DNA of 41,865 nt from Streptomyces sp. A1136 (lineage in GTDB: Bacteria; Actinomycetota; Actinomycetes; Streptomycetales; Streptomycetaceae): positions 1 to 41,865 of the forward strand of contig NZ_SSBJ01000049.1 of the NCBI RefSeq assembly GCF_004795055.1, written 5' to 3'. Shown here piece after piece: positions 8,054 through 16,202 of this stretch. The position numbers and the translations under genes were made by a program. The notes below the pieces were generated by a model. It did no database searches, was not told the DNA's origin, and saw nothing but the letters and a program-made list of their open reading frames with translations. The first letter of the stretch is position 1, and each line of letters starts with the position of its first letter.

Positions 8054-8407
8054 TCAGGCGGCCGGAGTGAGGTTGCGGGTCATGCGGGCGAGGACACCGA
8101 CGGCGGCGGTGTACTCGTCGGTGGAGACCCCCCGCGCCGCGAGCGCCCGGAAGGCGTCGACACGTACGGCGGCCTCGGCGCGACACGTGCGTCCGGCGTC
8201 GGTGAGGGCCGGGGTGTCGGGGGTCGGGCGGACGAGCCGGCCCGTGGCGAGGAGGGACTCGACCACCGCCGTCACGGCCGGCGCCGCCGCGTCGGCGGCG
8301 AGGAGGTCCCGTACCGCCCGATCGGTCGCGGGGGCCGCTCCGACCGCGTTCAGGACCTGCCCGGTCAGGCGGTCAAATACGCCGGCGCCCTCTCGGACCT
8401 CCGCCAC
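8054..8407 (-). CDS. Small winged-helix (MarR-like) regulator, possibly truncated
   Basis: A 117-residue protein from GTG 8407. The pattern FDRLTGQVLNAV, AVTAVVESLLATGRLVRPT, PALTDAGRTCRAEAAVRVDAFRA and EYTAAVGVLARMTRNL resembles the second half of MarR-type winged-helix regulators: wing (LTDAGR) followed by the long dimerisation helix. Typical MarR proteins are about 140-160 residues, so an N-terminal portion seems short or lost. The frame stays open upstream inside the acetyltransferase gene, but that extension looks like shadow coding. It follows the acetyltransferase stop by 32 bases on the same strand, so it may share its transcript. Start uncertain. Confidence 0.6.
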   Translation of the reverse strand: MAEVREGAGVFDRLTGQVLNAVGAAPATDRAVRDLLAADAAAPAVTAVVESLLATGRLVRPTPDTPALTDAGRTCRAEAAVRVDAFRALAARGVSTDEYTAAVGVLARMTRNLTPAA

Positions 8408-8439
8408 CGCGGTTCGGCGGCCCCCGAAGGCGACACGCC

Positions 8440-8988
8440 CTAGACGCGCCGCTCCAGCACCCGGCCCGGCCAGGTGCCGGACACGAAGGCGGCGGCGGGC
8501 GTGAAGCCGTTGCGCTCGTAGTACGCCACCAGTTCGCCGCCCCCGCCCGCCCAGCAGTCCACCCGCAGCAGTCCGACGCCGGCCCGCCGGGTCTCCTCGA
8601 CGGCGCGGGCCAGCAGCGCGGCCCCGATCCCGAGGCCCGCGTAGCGGCGGTCCCCGACCAACAGGCGGACGTACCGCTCGGGTTCCCCGGCCGGCGCGAT
8701 CGGCAGCTGCGGACTGGGACCGGAGTCCAGGACGAGGGCCCCCGCCGGAGCGCCGTCCCACTCCGCGACGAAGGGCGTGTTCTCGGTCGTGTACCGCCCG
8801 ACCCGCTCCGGCCCGCCCGGCCGCCGCGAATACGGCGTCGTGCCCCACTGCTCGGTGTTGCCGCGCGCGTTCATCCAGACCACCGCGGAGTCGAGCATGT
8901 CCAAGATCGCCGCCGCGTCGGCGGGACCGCCGGGCCTGATCCTTATCCGTACGCCGTCGGCGCTCTCGCCGTCAGTGCTGTCGTTCAC
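8440..8988 (-). CDS. GNAT family N-acetyltransferase
   Basis: A 182-residue acetyltransferase from GTG 8988. The N-terminal strand IRIRPGGPADAAAILDMLD is followed by the acetyl-CoA-binding motif A: LLVGDRRYAGLGIGAALLARA (R/Q-x-x-G-x-G/A, about residues 110-130). The motif B region is YYERNGFTPAAAF. The length is normal for a single GNAT domain with a short N-terminal extension. The acceptor (small molecule or protein amine) cannot be told. It reads toward the MarR-like gene 32 bases downstream and away from the membrane protein gene ending at 9022. Confidence 0.88.
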   Translation of the reverse strand: MNDSTDGESADGVRIRIRPGGPADAAAILDMLDSAVVWMNARGNTEQWGTTPYSRRPGGPERVGRYTTENTPFVAEWDGAPAGALVLDSGPSPQLPIAPAGEPERYVRLLVGDRRYAGLGIGAALLARAVEETRRAGVGLLRVDCWAGGGGELVAYYERNGFTPAAAFVSGTWPGRVLERRV

Positions 8989-9021
8989 GACGGAAGGCTA
9001 GGCCCTGCCGCCCGACAGGGG

Positions 9022-9543
9022 CTAGGCGCGGTCCGGCGGCGGAGGGGGCCAGGGTTCGGCGTCGTGGCGGGTCGGGGAGGTCGGGGCCTGGTCGGTGGGC
9101 GGGAGGTCGCGGTCGCGGACGCGGCGGCGGGGGCGGCCGCGCATGACGGCCGCCGCCAGGAGGAGCAGCGCGCCGGCGCCGAACGCGCTGGCCACACCAG
9201 CGCCGACGCCCCGCCCGCCGCCGACCGAGATGCTGCCCACGGCCTGGCCCTGACGGACCATCCACAGCGCGGCGAAGCCGAGGACCACCACCCCCGCGAG
9301 TGCCATCAGGGCGCGCGAGCGCAGCACGATCGCGACGAGTGCCAGGAGCGCCGCGGCGCAGAACGGCAGCAGCAACCCGGTGAACAGGGCGGCCTTGGCC
9401 CCGGTGATCCCGCTCGGGGAGAAGAGTTCCACCAGGCGGTAGTCGCGCCCGTGGCGGCCGTCGTACCAGGCGCGGAAGGGACTCCAGACGGCGACCGCGG
9501 CCCCGATCAGACCGAGGATCGAGCCGAGTACGTTGCGGATCAT
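9022..9543 (-). CDS. Small four-helix membrane protein, unknown function
   Basis: A 173-residue protein with four predicted membrane segments: about residues 4-21 (VLGSILGLIGAAVAVW), 50-75, 78-95 and 110-130. A charged tail follows (MRGRPRRRVRDRD), then a Pro-rich end. The loop after helix 1, FRAWYDGRHGRDYRLVELF, is a recognisable feature of conserved actinobacterial membrane proteins, but I know no function. It is divergent from the secreted protein gene at 9671, with a 127-bp shared promoter region. Confidence 0.8.
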   Translation of the reverse strand: MIRNVLGSILGLIGAAVAVWSPFRAWYDGRHGRDYRLVELFSPSGITGAKAALFTGLLLPFCAAALLALVAIVLRSRALMALAGVVVLGFAALWMVRQGQAVGSISVGGGRGVGAGVASAFGAGALLLLAAAVMRGRPRRRVRDRDLPPTDQAPTSPTRHDAEPWPPPPPDRA

Positions 9544-9670
9544 GCCCGGCCCTCCGGGGTAGGGATCTTGGGTCAGACGCTACGGGCGGCCCGTGGTGCC
9601 CGCACGTCGGGTGGGGCGTCCGGGGGGCCTGGTAGCGTGGCGCGCCGTTGTCCAGGGGGAGGAGACGGCC

Positions 9671-10156
9671 ATGGCGGTCGGACGTCGCATCAGGTTCGGC
9701 GCGGTGCTCGTGGCGGTGGTGTTCGCGCTCACGGGGTTCTCGTCCGGCCACAAGGGCAGCGGTGGGGGCGGTTGCTCCAGCTCCAGCTCCAAGAGCAGCA
9801 AGAGCAGCAGCAGCTCCAACCGAACCAGCACCTACAACCGCAACACCACCAGGGGCAGCGGATCGACGGCGAGTCCCGCTCCCACCGCCACCGGCGCACC
9901 CGCCCGCGCCGAGGTGGTCACCTGCGCCGGCCCCGCCACCTCAAAGGCCACGGTCAGGGTCACCTCCCTCGCGAGCACCGAGCGCACGGTCGAGGTCCCG
10001 ATCACCTTCGACGGCGCGTCCGGGACCGTCGAGCGCACCTCCGGCCGGGTCACGCTCAAACAGGGCGAGACCCGCACCATCGAGATCCCGCTCAGCGACC
10101 CCACGCAGGCCGCGGCGGTCACCGGCTGCCGACTCGGGACCGTCGTCCGGGGCTGA
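9671..10156 (+). CDS. Secreted Ser-rich protein, unknown function
   Basis: A 161-residue protein from ATG 9671. An N-terminal signal peptide (RRIRFGAVLVAVVFALTGF) is followed by Gly/Cys and a dense Ser/Lys run (about residues 39-60) encoded by AGC/TCC triplets. The linker then becomes Thr/Ala/Pro-rich, and a compact C-terminal domain (about 85-161) holds two Cys (TCAGP, VTGCRLG) that could form a disulfide. The C-terminal domain looks like a beta-sandwich fold of the kind found in secreted Streptomyces proteins with DUF4232-like neighbours, but no family is assigned. The GGGGGAGGAGA sequence just upstream is its ribosome binding site. Confidence 0.75.
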   Translation: MAVGRRIRFGAVLVAVVFALTGFSSGHKGSGGGGCSSSSSKSSKSSSSSNRTSTYNRNTTRGSGSTASPAPTATGAPARAEVVTCAGPATSKATVRVTSLASTERTVEVPITFDGASGTVERTSGRVTLKQGETRTIEIPLSDPTQAAAVTGCRLGTVVRG

Positions 10157-10223
10157 CCGGTACGCCCCGCCGCCTTGCCGGCCGCCGGGCCCCCGGGCCG
10201 GGCGCTCCTTTTGCCCACCCGCC

Positions 10224-11000
10224 CTAGCGGACCCGGGGTTCCGGTGCCGCGCGGCGGCCGGTGAAGAGGGCGGCCTGGTCCGCGGGAGGCAGGTTGCCCA
10301 GGGCGATCAGGGCCGGCGCCTGGTCCAGGGCTTGGCGCAGCGCAGCCTGCTTCGCCGACCACAACGCCCGTACCGTCCCCTGGACGGCAGCGGTCGGGAA
10401 ACCGGCCAGTGTCCGCGCCGACCGCAGGGCCGCCGCCACGAGCTCCCCGGGCTCGACGAGCTCCGAGACCAGCCCCGTCTCGTACGCCCGCCGCGCCGAG
10501 AGCCGCTCCGCCGTCCCCATCAGGGACATCCGGGCCACCTCCCCGAACGGCATGCGCTGGGCCATGTAGACCGCCTCGTAGGCGCTGACCATCCCGTAGG
10601 TGGTGTGCGGGTCGAAGAACGTCGCGGACGACGACGCGACGATGAACTCGCACTCGCCCAACAGGTAGAACGCCCCGCCGCACGCCATGCCGTTGACGGC
10701 CGCGACCACCGGCTTCCACAGGTCGTTGGCCTTCGGGCCGACGGCGATCAGCGGGTCGTCGACGGAGTACGGGGACGCGGGTTGCGCTACCGAGACGTCC
10801 CGGTCGACGCCCGTGCAGAACGCGGCCGTGCCGGCGCCCGTCAGCACCACCGCCCGTACGTCGTCGTCGTGCCGGAACCCCTGCCATGCGGCGGCCAGTG
10901 CACCGGCCGTCGCGAGGTCGATCGCGTTGTGCCTGTGCTCCCGGTCCAGGGTGACGACCGCGACGCCGCTCGCCCCGTCCCGCTCCACCCGTACCGTCAC
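10224..11000 (-). CDS. Enoyl-CoA hydratase/isomerase family protein
   Basis: A 258-residue crotonase-fold protein from GTG 11000, which overlaps the DUF35 stop (GTGA). Features: VAVVTLDREHRHNAIDLAT at the N-terminus, the first oxyanion strand GAGTAAFCTGVD (about 55-66), and the second oxyanion motif NGMACGGAFYLLGECEFIVAS (about 103-123). Crotonases hydrate or isomerise enoyl-CoA thioesters. In this operon it would turn an enoyl-CoA from an acyl-CoA dehydrogenase into a beta-hydroxyacyl-CoA, the substrate of a retro-aldolase or thiolase (inference). It is the last gene of the thiolase-DUF35-hydratase operon, which starts at operator site 3. Confidence 0.9.
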   Translation of the reverse strand: MTVRVERDGASGVAVVTLDREHRHNAIDLATAGALAAAWQGFRHDDDVRAVVLTGAGTAAFCTGVDRDVSVAQPASPYSVDDPLIAVGPKANDLWKPVVAAVNGMACGGAFYLLGECEFIVASSSATFFDPHTTYGMVSAYEAVYMAQRMPFGEVARMSLMGTAERLSARRAYETGLVSELVEPGELVAAALRSARTLAGFPTAAVQGTVRALWSAKQAALRQALDQAPALIALGNLPPADQAALFTGRRAAPEPRVR

Positions 11001-11443
11001 GGCCGCTCCAGGACCCAGCGCGGCACGCTCATCCCGCCCGTCTCGGTGAACACCACCTGCACCCGCGCCCCGATCCGCAGCCGGGCCGGGTCCACCGAGT
11101 CCAGCGGGGCGTCGGCCGAGGTGACCAGGTTCCCCGCCAGTCGGATCAGCGGGTCCTCCGCCAGCTCCACGAGGACGACGTTGTACGGGGCCTGCGCCGC
11201 GTAGGCGGGCAGCAGTGGCGGGTGCGGCCGTACGAACGACCAGATCCGGCCCCGGCCGCTCATCGGCCGCCACCGGGAGCCGAACGACCCGCAGCGCGGG
11301 CAGCAGGGCCGCGGGGGGAAGCGGAGCCGACCGCAGTCGGCGCAGGCCTGGACGCGGAGTTCACCGCGCGCGGCGTACTCCCAGAACGGGGCCCCGTCCT
11401 CGTCCGGGACCGGGAGGAGGAGGCTTTCGGCGGGCGCGGTCAT
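10997..11443 (-). CDS. Zn-ribbon/OB-fold (DUF35) protein, partner of Ltp thiolase
   Basis: A 148-residue protein with an N-terminal zinc ribbon (Cys34-x2-Cys37 and Cys48-x2-Cys51 in CADCGRLRFPPRPCCPRC) and a C-terminal OB fold (LVELAEDPLIRLAGNLV, RIGARVQVVF). DUF35 proteins pair with Ltp/thiolase-like proteins. In actinobacterial steroid side-chain degradation, Ltp2 is an active retro-aldolase only with the DUF35 domain of ChsH2 (established knowledge). Gene order here, Ltp thiolase (ending at 11452), 8 bases, DUF35, then hydratase overlapping by four bases, suggests the same kind of complex. Start ATG 11443. Confidence 0.92.
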   Translation of the reverse strand: MTAPAESLLLPVPDEDGAPFWEYAARGELRVQACADCGRLRFPPRPCCPRCGSFGSRWRPMSGRGRIWSFVRPHPPLLPAYAAQAPYNVVLVELAEDPLIRLAGNLVTSADAPLDSVDPARLRIGARVQVVFTETGGMSVPRWVLERP

Positions 11444-11451
11444 GGTCGGTG

Positions 11452-12603
11452 TCAGCTCCTCAGCAGGATCGCGGACGTCGGGACACCCTCGCCCGCCGTC
11501 ACCAGGCACGTGGCGGCGTCCGGCACCTGGGCGGTGGAGATGCCGCGCAGTTGCTTGACGCCCTCGTTGATCAGGTTGAAGCCGTGCACGTACGCCTCGG
11601 ACAGACCGCCGCCGCCGGTGTTGATCGGCAGCCGGCCGCCCATCTCCAGCGCCCCGCCCTCGGTGAAGGCGGCGCCCTCGCCGCGCCCGCAGAAGCCGTA
11701 CCCCTCCAGGGACAGCGGGATCAGCGGGGTGAAGGCGTCGTAGATCTGCGCGACGTCCACGTCCTCGGGCCCGAAGTCGGCCTGCTTCCACAGGTGACGG
11801 GCGGCCGTCCACGCCGGGCCGGACAGCGGGTCGTCGTTCCAGTAGTTGACCATCCCGTGGTGCTGCGCCGGCAGGCCCTGCGCGACGGAGTGGACGTAGA
11901 CCGGCTTTTGCCGGCAGTCCCGCGCCCGCTCGGCGGAGACGATGACGCAGGCGAGCGCCCCGTCCGTCTCCAGGCAGTTGTCGAAGAGGCAGAGCGGCTC
12001 GCTGATCATGCGGGAGGTCATGTACATCTCGCGGGTCAGCGGGCGCTCGTACATCACCGCCGCCGGGTTCTCGTTGGCCCGGTTGCGGCAGGCCATCGCC
12101 ACGTTGAAGAGGTGGTCGCGGGTGGCCCCGTACTCGTGCATGTAGCGGCGGGCCAGCATGGCTATCTCGTCGGCCGGGCGCAGCAGTCCGAACGGGCGGG
12201 TCCACTGCCCCGGGGTGGGCAGTTGCACGGTCGTGTTCCTCCAGGGGCGGGGTCCCGAGCCGCGCTTGCGCGAGCGCCAGGCGACGCCGACGGAGGCCTG
12301 GCCGGTGGCGACGGCGGCGGCGAGGTGGCCGACCGTGGCGCAGGAGCCGCCGCCGCCGTAGCCGACCTTGGAGAAGAAGGTGACGTCGCCGGCGCCGATG
12401 GACTTGGCGACCTCGACCTCGTCGGTCTCCTCCATCGTGTACGAGGCGAAGGCATCGACCTCCGCCGGTGCTATGCCCGCGTCCGCGAGCGCCGCGAGGA
12501 TCGCGCGGCAGGCCAATTCCTTTTCGCTGCCCGGCAGCCGTTTGGCAAAGGCGGTCTGGCCGATGCCGACGATTGCCGTAGCGTCCTTGAGCGTTGCCGC
12601 CAT
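11452..12603 (-). CDS. Ltp-type thiolase (lipid-transfer protein family)
   Basis: A 383-residue protein from ATG 12603, with GGAGG five bases upstream; a GTG two codons earlier overlaps that signal. N-terminal ATAIVGIGQTAF, then GYGGGGSCATVGHLAAAVATG with a Cys in the region of the thiolase nucleophile, unlike the paralogue at 1-1090. The C-terminal half holds IYDAFTPLIPLSLEGYGFCG, GGRLPINTGGGGLSEAYVHG and the usual terminal CLVTAGEG. Followed by the DUF35 gene, it is probably the catalytic half of a retro-aldolase or thiolase acting on a branched acyl-CoA (inference). Transcription likely starts from CTGACT-17 bp-TAGCCT (12670-12642), whose -35 is the arm of operator site 3. Confidence 0.92.
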   Translation of the reverse strand: MAATLKDATAIVGIGQTAFAKRLPGSEKELACRAILAALADAGIAPAEVDAFASYTMEETDEVEVAKSIGAGDVTFFSKVGYGGGGSCATVGHLAAAVATGQASVGVAWRSRKRGSGPRPWRNTTVQLPTPGQWTRPFGLLRPADEIAMLARRYMHEYGATRDHLFNVAMACRNRANENPAAVMYERPLTREMYMTSRMISEPLCLFDNCLETDGALACVIVSAERARDCRQKPVYVHSVAQGLPAQHHGMVNYWNDDPLSGPAWTAARHLWKQADFGPEDVDVAQIYDAFTPLIPLSLEGYGFCGRGEGAAFTEGGALEMGGRLPINTGGGGLSEAYVHGFNLINEGVKQLRGISTAQVPDAATCLVTAGEGVPTSAILLRS

Positions 12604-12641
12604 CGCCACCTCCGGGTGCGCGCCAGTGCTGACAGCCGCGA

Positions 12642-12670
12642 AGGCTACAGCTAATCTGACGGATAGTCAG
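12642..12670 (-). promoter_or_regulatory. Operator site 3 (12656-12670) over the thiolase-operon promoter
   Basis: The palindrome CTGACG-GAT-AGTCAG (one mismatch) occupies 12656-12670 between divergent operons. Leftward, its arm CTGACT forms a -35, 17 bp before TAGCCT (12647-12642). Rightward, it is 28 bp from the FadD3-like ATG. Occupancy would block the thiolase operon directly and probably the ligase as well. Confidence 0.7.
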
Positions 12671-12698
12671 CTACTGGCACCGGGGAGGGCGACGCGCG

Positions 12699-14378
12699 AT
12701 GGGCGAGGAGCGGCACGAGCAGCACCGACAGGGCGGGGACCGACCCACCGCAGAGCACCCGGACCGCGCCGCCGACCCCCGGGGCGACCTGCGCTGGGGC
12801 ACCATCGGAAGGCTCGTGCGGGACGCCGCCGGCCGCTACGGCGACCGCGAGGCCGTCGCCGACGGCCGCGTCCGCGTGAGCTACGGACGGCTCGGCGAAC
12901 GCGTCGAACGCGCCGCCGCGGCCTGTCTCGCCGCCGGGATCGAACCCGGCGACCGGGTCGCCGTCTGGGCGCCCAACAGCCTCGACTGGATCGTCTCCGC
13001 CCTCGGCGCCGTCTCCGCCGGCGCGGTGCTCGTCCCGCTCAACACCCGGTTCAAGGGCTCCGAGGCCGCTTACGTGCTCCGACGCAGCCGGGCCCGGCTC
13101 CTCTTCGTCACCGGCACCTTCCTCGGTACCTCCTACGTCGCCTCCCTGCGCCGCGCCACCGCCGAAGGCGACGGCACCGGCCCGTTGCCCGGCCTACCCG
13201 ACCTGGAACAGGTCGTCGTGCTCGCCGAGGACGCCCCCGAGGCCTTCCGCACCTGGAAGGACTTCCTGGCCGGCGGCGACCGGGTACCGGCCGGGGCCGT
13301 CCGCGAGCGCGTCGAATCGCTCTGCCCCGACGCGCCCTCCGACATCATCTTCACCTCCGGCACCACCGGCAGCCCCAAGGGCGCCGTCATCACCCACGCC
13401 CAGACGCTGCGCTGCTACGACGTGTGGAGCGAACTCGCCGGACTGCGCGAAGGCGACCGCTACCTGATCGTGAACCCCTTCTTCCACACCTTCGGCTACA
13501 AGGCCGGGATCATCGCCTGCCTGATGCGCGGGGCGACGATGATCCCCCAGCCCGTCTTCGACGTCGACACCGTCCTCGCGAACGTCGCCGCCGAACGGAT
13601 CTCCGTCCTCCCCGGGCCGCCCACCCTCCACCAGTCCCTCCTCGACCACCCCCAGCGCGACCACCACGACCTGTCCGCCCTGCGCCTGGTCGTCACCGGC
13701 GCGGCCGTCGTCCCGCTCCGGCTCGTCGAGCGACTGCGCGACGAACTGCGCATCGCCACCGTCCTGACCGCGTACGGGCTCTCCGAGGCCGGCGGCATCG
13801 TCACCATGTGCCGCCGCGGCGACCCGCCCGAGGTCATCGCCGCCACTTCCGGGCGCGCCATCCCCGACACCGAGGTACGGATAGCCGACGAGAACGGCGC
13901 CCCGGCAGCCGCCGGCACCCCGGGGGAGGTGTGGGTACGCGGCCACCACGTCATGCGGGGGTACTTCGAGGACCCCCAGGAGACACGGCGCGCCATCACC
14001 CCGGACGGCTGGCTGCGCACGGGCGACGTCGGGCTCCTCGACCCCGCCGGGAACCTGCGCATCACCGACCGGATCAAGGACATGTTCATCGTCGGCGGGT
14101 TCAACGCCTACCCCGCGGAGATCGAGCAGCTCCTCGGCCTGCACCCGGACGTCGCGGACGTCGCCGTCGTCGGCGTCCCCGACCCGCGCCTCGGCGAGGT
14201 CGGCAAGGCCTACGCGGTCCGGCGCCCCGGCTCCACCCTCACCGCCGACGACCTGATCGCCTGGTCCCGGCGCGAGATGGCCAACTACAAGGTGCCGCGG
14301 ACGGTGGAGTTCGTGAGCGAGCTGCCGCGCAACGCGAGCGGCAAGGTCCTCAAGGGGGAGCTGCGGACCCGGGCCTAG
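12699..14378 (+). CDS. FadD3-like acyl-CoA ligase (AMP-forming)
   Basis: A 559-residue ANL-superfamily ligase that adenylates a carboxylic acid and transfers it to CoA. Motifs: DIIFTSGTTGSPKGAVITH (P-loop, about residues 213-231), NPFFHTFGYKAGIIACLMRGAT, LTAYGLSEAGGIVTMC, GWLRTGDVGLLD, ITDRIKDMFIVGGFNAYPAEIE, and LPRNASGKVLKG with the catalytic Lys. Sequence order and wording (NPFFHTFGYKAGI, VLPGPPTLHQSLLDHP) closely resemble mycobacterial FadD3, which activates the bicyclic steroid remnant HIP. A residue-by-residue comparison was made from memory only. The N-terminal 30 residues are a charged extension. GGGGAGGG lies upstream of ATG 12699. The other HIP genes (such as an ipdAB CoA-transferase) are absent, so the substrate may be another alicyclic acid. 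Confidence 0.9.
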   Translation: MGEERHEQHRQGGDRPTAEHPDRAADPRGDLRWGTIGRLVRDAAGRYGDREAVADGRVRVSYGRLGERVERAAAACLAAGIEPGDRVAVWAPNSLDWIVSALGAVSAGAVLVPLNTRFKGSEAAYVLRRSRARLLFVTGTFLGTSYVASLRRATAEGDGTGPLPGLPDLEQVVVLAEDAPEAFRTWKDFLAGGDRVPAGAVRERVESLCPDAPSDIIFTSGTTGSPKGAVITHAQTLRCYDVWSELAGLREGDRYLIVNPFFHTFGYKAGIIACLMRGATMIPQPVFDVDTVLANVAAERISVLPGPPTLHQSLLDHPQRDHHDLSALRLVVTGAAVVPLRLVERLRDELRIATVLTAYGLSEAGGIVTMCRRGDPPEVIAATSGRAIPDTEVRIADENGAPAAAGTPGEVWVRGHHVMRGYFEDPQETRRAITPDGWLRTGDVGLLDPAGNLRITDRIKDMFIVGGFNAYPAEIEQLLGLHPDVADVAVVGVPDPRLGEVGKAYAVRRPGSTLTADDLIAWSRREMANYKVPRTVEFVSELPRNASGKVLKGELRTRA

Positions 14379-14407
14379 AGCGGCGCGGCGGGTGGGGCAC
14401 GCGTGGC

Positions 14408-15133
14408 TCAGGCGGGCTTGCGGGCCAGTACCAGGCGCCAGCGCGGGGTCCCGTCGGGGCGGCGCCCGAAGTGCTCCAACGGGGCGGTCCCCACCGTGAA
14501 CCCCGCCGCGCGCAGATCGGCCCGGACCGGCCCCCAGGGGAAGGAGCGGTAGTACATGACGAACGGCGGGCGCCACACCGCGTTGCGGACGCGCATCGCC
14601 GCGTCGAAGCCGGCCACCGCCCACCACAGCGGTGACGACGGCGGGATGGGCGCCCCGATCGGGAAGGCGAACACGCCGCCGGGGCGCAGCGCCCGCCGGA
14701 CGCCGGCGAACAGGGTGGGCCGCTGGGCCGGGAGGAAGTGCCCGAAGGCCCCGAAGCTCACCGCCAGGTCGTACGAGTCCGCGAACGACCCCGGCAGGGC
14801 CAGCGCGTCGGCCCGGACGAGATCGACCCCGTCCGGGAGGTCCCGCGCGGCCTGCCGCAGCATGCCGGCGCTGACGTCCACGCCGGTGACCCGGTCCCGG
14901 CACAGCCGCCGCAGCAGCGGCAGGCCCGCGCCGGTGCCGCAGCACAGGTCCAGCCCGGAGCCGAAGGACCCCTCGTGCTCCGCCAGGGTCTCCTCGACCG
15001 AGTCGAGCATCCGGTCCGGGGTGCGGAACGGCGTCGCGTCGAACTTCGGCGCCAACAGGTCGTAACCGCGCTCGACGGAGGACAGAGCCTGCACGGCCAG
15101 CTCGCGGACGGTCGGCCCCTGGGAGGTGAACAT
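14408..15133 (-). CDS. Class I SAM-dependent methyltransferase
   Basis: A 241-residue methyltransferase. Motif I is GLDLCCGTGAGLPLL (about residues 79-93); the acidic strand 2 end is VTGVDVSAGML (D in VTGVD), then VRADALALPGSF and DLAVSFGAFGHF. Fold and length match small-molecule methyltransferases of the UbiE/COQ5 type. YYRSFPWGPVRADLRAAGFTVG forms the C-terminal part of the Rossmann domain. The acceptor is unknown. It converges with the FadD3-like gene (29-bp gap, no obvious hairpin) and has no operator copy near its start, so it is probably not part of the regulon. Confidence 0.85.
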   Translation of the reverse strand: MFTSQGPTVRELAVQALSSVERGYDLLAPKFDATPFRTPDRMLDSVEETLAEHEGSFGSGLDLCCGTGAGLPLLRRLCRDRVTGVDVSAGMLRQAARDLPDGVDLVRADALALPGSFADSYDLAVSFGAFGHFLPAQRPTLFAGVRRALRPGGVFAFPIGAPIPPSSPLWWAVAGFDAAMRVRNAVWRPPFVMYYRSFPWGPVRADLRAAGFTVGTAPLEHFGRRPDGTPRWRLVLARKPA

Positions 15134-15198
15134 CCCTCCACCCTAGACGCGTTCCCGCCCGGTGCGGGGGACTCTCACGGTGTGCGGGCGGGAGCTCC

Positions 15199-16122
15199 TC
15201 ACGGGGTGCGCGCCCGGTCCTTCTCCCAGGCGCCGACGCCGAGCCGTCCCGTGGTGCCGAGGTCGAGCTCGGGCGTCACGGTCACCGCCGGAGCCCCCGG
15301 TTTCGCCGTCACCCTGGCGTACGGGGCGGTCACGGCGTCGCCGGAACCGGTGGTGTTGCGCCAGGCGAGCGAGGCGGAGGCCGACTCCCCCGGCCGCAGC
15401 GTCAGGGGCGCGGCCGGCGCGTCCCGGCCGATTCCCGTGGCGATCTCGGCGGTGCCCCGGAGGACGTCGACGCCGGTCAACGGCTTGCGGCTCGCGTCGA
15501 GAAGTTGGAGGGCGGGATACCCGTCGAGCCGGTATGCGGCGGCGCCGCAATTGGTCAGGTGGAGGCCCACCACGCGCAGTCCCATGGCGGCGTCGCCGTC
15601 GTCGGCCGTGACGCGGACCCCGGAGGGCGGGCAGGTGCCCGGCGGGGCGGGCGCCTCGGCGGCCGGGACGGCCCGGACCTTGGTGATCCGCACCTGCGTC
15701 CCGGTCCCGGTCCCGGTCCCGGCACCGGTCCCGGTCGCGCCCGCCGTCCGTTCGACGGCGCGCGTGACGCTCTGACCCGGCCCCACGGACGCCACGGTCT
15801 GCCGGACGGCGTCCATGACTTGGCCGGAGGCGTTCAGGTAGGTGAAGGTGATCTCGTAGGTGAGGGCCTCGGAGCCGGGGTTGGTGACCCGGAACGCGGC
15901 CCGGTCCGCATCCGGGGAGGGGCCGCACTCGCGGCTGACGAGGCTCACGCCGTCGTGGTCCGCGCCGGTGGGCCGGTCCGCGGTCGGGGAAGGGACGCAG
16001 CTCGGTGCGGCGGAGCCGCCGGCCGCGCCGGAGCCCGCGCTGTGCGTTCCGCATCCGGCGAGGAGCACGGTGGCGGCGAGGGCGCACAGGGCGGGCGGGC
16101 TCGCGGAGGGGACGGGGCGCAT
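15199..16122 (-). CDS. Secreted lipoprotein with DUF4232 domain
   Basis: A 307-residue exported lipoprotein. The signal peptide ends in the lipobox LLAGC (Cys24), the site of lipidation. An N-terminal module (about residues 40-130) ends in an ATGTGAGTGTGTGTQ linker encoded by a hexanucleotide repeat near 15690-15735. The C-terminal DUF4232 domain (about 160-300) has CPPSGVRVTADDGDAAMGLRVVGL, LTNCGAAAYRLDGYPAL and PGESASASLAW. DUF4232 proteins are abundant on Streptomyces surfaces; no biochemical role is established. It lies downstream of afsS in the same direction but behind a strong hairpin, so independent transcription is likely. Confidence 0.88.
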   Translation of the reverse strand: MRPVPSASPPALCALAATVLLAGCGTHSAGSGAAGGSAAPSCVPSPTADRPTGADHDGVSLVSRECGPSPDADRAAFRVTNPGSEALTYEITFTYLNASGQVMDAVRQTVASVGPGQSVTRAVERTAGATGTGAGTGTGTGTQVRITKVRAVPAAEAPAPPGTCPPSGVRVTADDGDAAMGLRVVGLHLTNCGAAAYRLDGYPALQLLDASRKPLTGVDVLRGTAEIATGIGRDAPAAPLTLRPGESASASLAWRNTTGSGDAVTAPYARVTAKPGAPAVTVTPELDLGTTGRLGVGAWEKDRARTP

Positions 16123-16155
16123 CGGTCCAGGAGATCAGGAGCGGATGCGCGCGGC

Positions 16156-16183
16156 TGTGACGGAGGCCATGCCTCCGGTCACA
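16156..16183. other. Short hairpin in the leader of the DUF4232 gene
   Basis: TGTGAC-GGAGG pairs with CCTCC-GTCACA (one-base bulge, 5-base loop). It lies 34-61 bases upstream of the lipoprotein start and is followed by another GTCACA on the plus strand. It may be an operator or an RNA element; function unknown. Confidence 0.4.
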
Positions 16184-16202
16184 GGGCCGTCACAACGACG
16201 TG

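Noticed and set aside
11215..12654. Long plus-strand open frame across the Ltp/DUF35 genes
   Set aside because: Low-complexity Arg/Gly/Ala composition and no motif; it is the antisense shadow of two well-supported minus-strand genes.
12699..14378. Complete steroid HIP (ring C/D) pathway inferred from the FadD3-like ligase
   Set aside because: No ipdAB CoA-transferase, IpdC or FadE pair is visible, so only resemblance to FadD3 is claimed.
12368..14635. 755-codon open frame overlapping the ligase gene
   Set aside because: Arg/Pro-rich translation typical of an off-frame reading; the ligase frame carries all ANL motifs.
15690..15735. Hexanucleotide CCGGTC repeat as a phase-variation tract
   Set aside because: It is in frame (Gly-Thr repeats) with a length multiple of three, so changes would only alter the linker length.
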